Notes under the pieces: model-generated
Seen by the model: the letters and a program-made list of their open reading frames with translations, nothing else
Databases searched by the model: none
Told to the model about the DNA's origin: nothing
Origin: Sphingomonadaceae bacterium
GTDB taxonomy: Bacteria > Pseudomonadota > Alphaproteobacteria > Sphingomonadales > Sphingomonadaceae
NCBI GenBank assembly: GCA_947476425.1
Contig: CANJQJ010000018.1
Location: forward strand, 1-56,297
Length of the DNA stretch: 56,297 nucleotides
Reading direction: 5' to 3'
Translations under genes and position numbers: made by a program
Part shown: positions 54,632 to 56,297 of the stretch, one piece after another
Numbering within the stretch: position 1 is the stretch's first letter
Layout: each line of letters begins with the position of its first letter

Positions 54632-56230
54632 GTGACTGTCCGCATTCCCGCTCACGACCTTGGCGCGCAAAACTTCAACGTGAAGGCTCGTCTTCACTGG
54701 AACCTGACGCCGCCGGCGCTTGTCGAACATGCGGTTAGCCGCGGAGAAGGGCTGATCGCAAAGGACGGTCCCTTCGTCGTCGAGACCGGCAAGCATACCG
54801 GCCGCTCGGCACAGGACAAGTTCATCGTCCGCGATGCCGAAACCGAAGACAGCGTGTGGTGGGGTAAGGTCAACAAGGGCATGACCCCCGAGCATTTCGC
54901 TGCGCTCAAGGCTGATTTCCTCGCTCATCTCGGTACCAAGGACGAGCTGTTCGTCCAGGATCTGTTCGGCGGATCCCAGGAAGCGCATCGAGTCCAGGTC
55001 CGCGTGATCACCGAGCTCGCATGGCATTCGCTCTTCGTCCGCACGCTGCTGGTGCGTCCGGAGATCGAGGCGTTGGCAGACTTCCTGCCGGAATATACGA
55101 TCATCGACCTGCCGACCTTCCAGGCCGATCCGGAAAAGCATGGCACGCGCAGCGGCACCGTCGTCGTGGTCAACTTCACCGAGAAGCTGATCCTTATCGG
55201 CGGCACCAAATATGCCGGCGAGATGAAGAAGTCGGTGTTCGGCCTCCTCAACTATCGCCTGCCGGTCAAGGGCATCATGCCGATGCATTGCTCTGCCAAT
55301 ATCGGCCCCGATGGCGATACCGCCGTTTTCTTCGGCCTTTCGGGTACCGGCAAGACCACGCTTTCGGCCGATCCGAACCGCACCCTGATCGGCGATGACG
55401 AGCATGGCTGGTCCGACGAGTCGGTCTTCAACTTCGAAGGCGGCTGCTACGCCAAGATGATCCGCCTCTCCGAAGAGGCCGAGCCCGAGATCTTCGCGAC
55501 CACCAAGCGCTTCGGCACCGTGCTCGAGAATGTCGTGATCGATCCGGTCACCCGCGAGATCCACCTCGACGATGCGACCCTCGCCGAGAACAGCCGCGGC
55601 AGCTATCCGATCGAATTCATCCCGAATTCGAGCGCAGACAATCTCGGCCCGGTCCCGAAGAACATCATCTTCCTGACCGCCGATGCCTATGGCGTGCTGC
55701 CCCCGATCGCGAAGCTTTCGCCGGACCAGGCGATGTACCACTTCCTCTCGGGCTACACGGCGCGCGTCGCCGGCACCGAGATCGGCGTCACCGAGCCCGA
55801 CGCGACCTTCTCGACCTGCTTCGGCGCGCCATTCATGCCGCGTCACCCGTCGGTGTACGGCAACCTGCTCAAGTCGCGCATCGCCAAGGGCGGCGTCGAT
55901 TGCTGGCTGGTCAACACCGGCTGGACCGGCGGCCAATATGGCACCGGCTCGCGCATGCCGATCAAGGTCACGCGTGCGCTGCTCAGCGCTGCACTCGACG
56001 GTAGCCTCAACGATGCCGAGTTCCGTACGGATCCGAATTTCGGCTTCCAGGTGCCGGTTGCGGTGCAGGGCGTCGACAGCAAGATCCTCAACCCGCGCGA
56101 GACCTGGGCCGACAAGGCCGCCTATGACGCGACCGCGAAGAAGCTCGTTGGCCTCTTCATCGGCAATTTCGCCCAGTTCGCGGACTATGTCGATCCGTCG
56201 GTGCTTGAATCGGCGCCCAAGGCGGCATGA
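54632..56230 (+). CDS. pckA: Phosphoenolpyruvate carboxykinase (ATP)
   Basis: PckA converts oxaloacetate to phosphoenolpyruvate with ATP, the entry step of gluconeogenesis. The 532-aa protein starts at GTG 54632, preceded by GGGAGA 8 nt upstream. The kinase-1a P-loop [10 protein letters not shown] is at 235-244, with [20 protein letters not shown] as the metal/kinase-2 region; GTRSG and MHCSANIG are also conserved. It lies divergent to chvI-chvG-hprK. Past its stop the last 67 bp of the window show no recognisable feature. Confidence 0.97.
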   Translation: MTVRIPAHDLGAQNFNVKARLHWNLTPPALVEHAVSRGEGLIAKDGPFVVETGKHTGRSAQDKFIVRDAETEDSVWWGKVNKGMTPEHFAALKADFLAHLGTKDELFVQDLFGGSQEAHRVQVRVITELAWHSLFVRTLLVRPEIEALADFLPEYTIIDLPTFQADPEKHGTRSGTVVVVNFTEKLILIGGTKYAGEMKKSVFGLLNYRLPVKGIMPMHCSANIGPDGDTAVFFGLSGTGKTTLSADPNRTLIGDDEHGWSDESVFNFEGGCYAKMIRLSEEAEPEIFATTKRFGTVLENVVIDPVTREIHLDDATLAENSRGSYPIEFIPNSSADNLGPVPKNIIFLTADAYGVLPPIAKLSPDQAMYHFLSGYTARVAGTEIGVTEPDATFSTCFGAPFMPRHPSVYGNLLKSRIAKGGVDCWLVNTGWTGGQYGTGSRMPIKVTRALLSAALDGSLNDAEFRTDPNFGFQVPVAVQGVDSKILNPRETWADKAAYDATAKKLVGLFIGNFAQFADYVDPSVLESAPKAA

Positions 56231-56297
56231 TCTAAGTTAAGATCGTTCCTAAGGCAGTTTTAAGCCTCATACAGTTCGAAAAGGGATTTTGGCTACC

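Overview
The window is GC-rich chromosomal DNA from an alphaproteobacterium, most likely a member of the Sphingomonadaceae (Sphingomonas or a close relative). The evidence is the family content and gene order: atpA-atpH near priA and a short transaldolase; pckA divergent from chvI-chvG-hprK-rapZ-manX-ptsH; DUF2794 and DUF2171 proteins; two HWE/HisKA_2-type histidine kinases; candidate promoters of the EcfG general-stress sigma factor type; and a PqqD/HprK-related-kinase-A/nucleotidyltransferase cluster that I associate with sphingomonads. I see no insertion sequence, prophage, CRISPR array or rRNA.

Layout. Positions 1-1481 hold the start of an ATP synthase operon on the minus strand (atpH, then atpA cut by the window edge). 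Then come an Ada-type DNA repair regulator, a periplasmic thioredoxin-like protein, priA and a transaldolase/fructose-6-phosphate aldolase (1.7-6.2 kb). A 366-bp gap carries hairpins and a possible 35-codon membrane peptide. The rpsF-rpsR-rplI operon (minus) is divergent from fabD-fabG-acpP-fabF-mltG (plus, 8.0-12.5 kb). A HisKA_2 sensor kinase, tRNA-Ala(CGC), a DUF2171 protein, a 3-hydroxybutyrate dehydrogenase, an unknown protein and an exported M20 amidohydrolase follow. Positions 17.9-20.4 kb hold a rubrerythrin / two-[4Fe-4S] CCG oxidoreductase / DUF3501 cluster. An HWE kinase with a single-domain response regulator and a hemerythrin protein, each preceded by an EcfG-like promoter, precede nadE and a glpD-glpK-modA-like operon. 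A branched-chain 2-oxoacid dehydrogenase operon (E1 alpha, E1 beta, E2) runs the other way.

From 33 to 39 kb lie rmuC, an ion-channel-like protein, def, recR, fmt-truA, a serine acetyltransferase and a DUF2794 protein. From 39.2 to 46.5 kb lies the complete phosphate regulon phoR-pstS-pstC-pstA-pstB-phoU-phoB, with a three-repeat PHO box before pstS. Divergent from it is a tightly coupled four-gene operon (46.6-49.0 kb): a 91-aa unknown protein, a PqqD-like protein, HprK-related kinase A and a nucleotidyltransferase. I consider this the best candidate for an undescribed system. The window ends with an RNA methyltransferase and the PTS-Ntr/ChvGI/HprK regulatory block next to pckA.

A dispersed 79-95-bp palindromic repeat recurs seven times. 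One copy lies inside the E2 coding sequence, next to a (TCTGCG)7 hexamer run, and one lies between pstS and pstC. A second GC-rich palindrome type separates the Fe-S protein gene from the DUF3501 gene.
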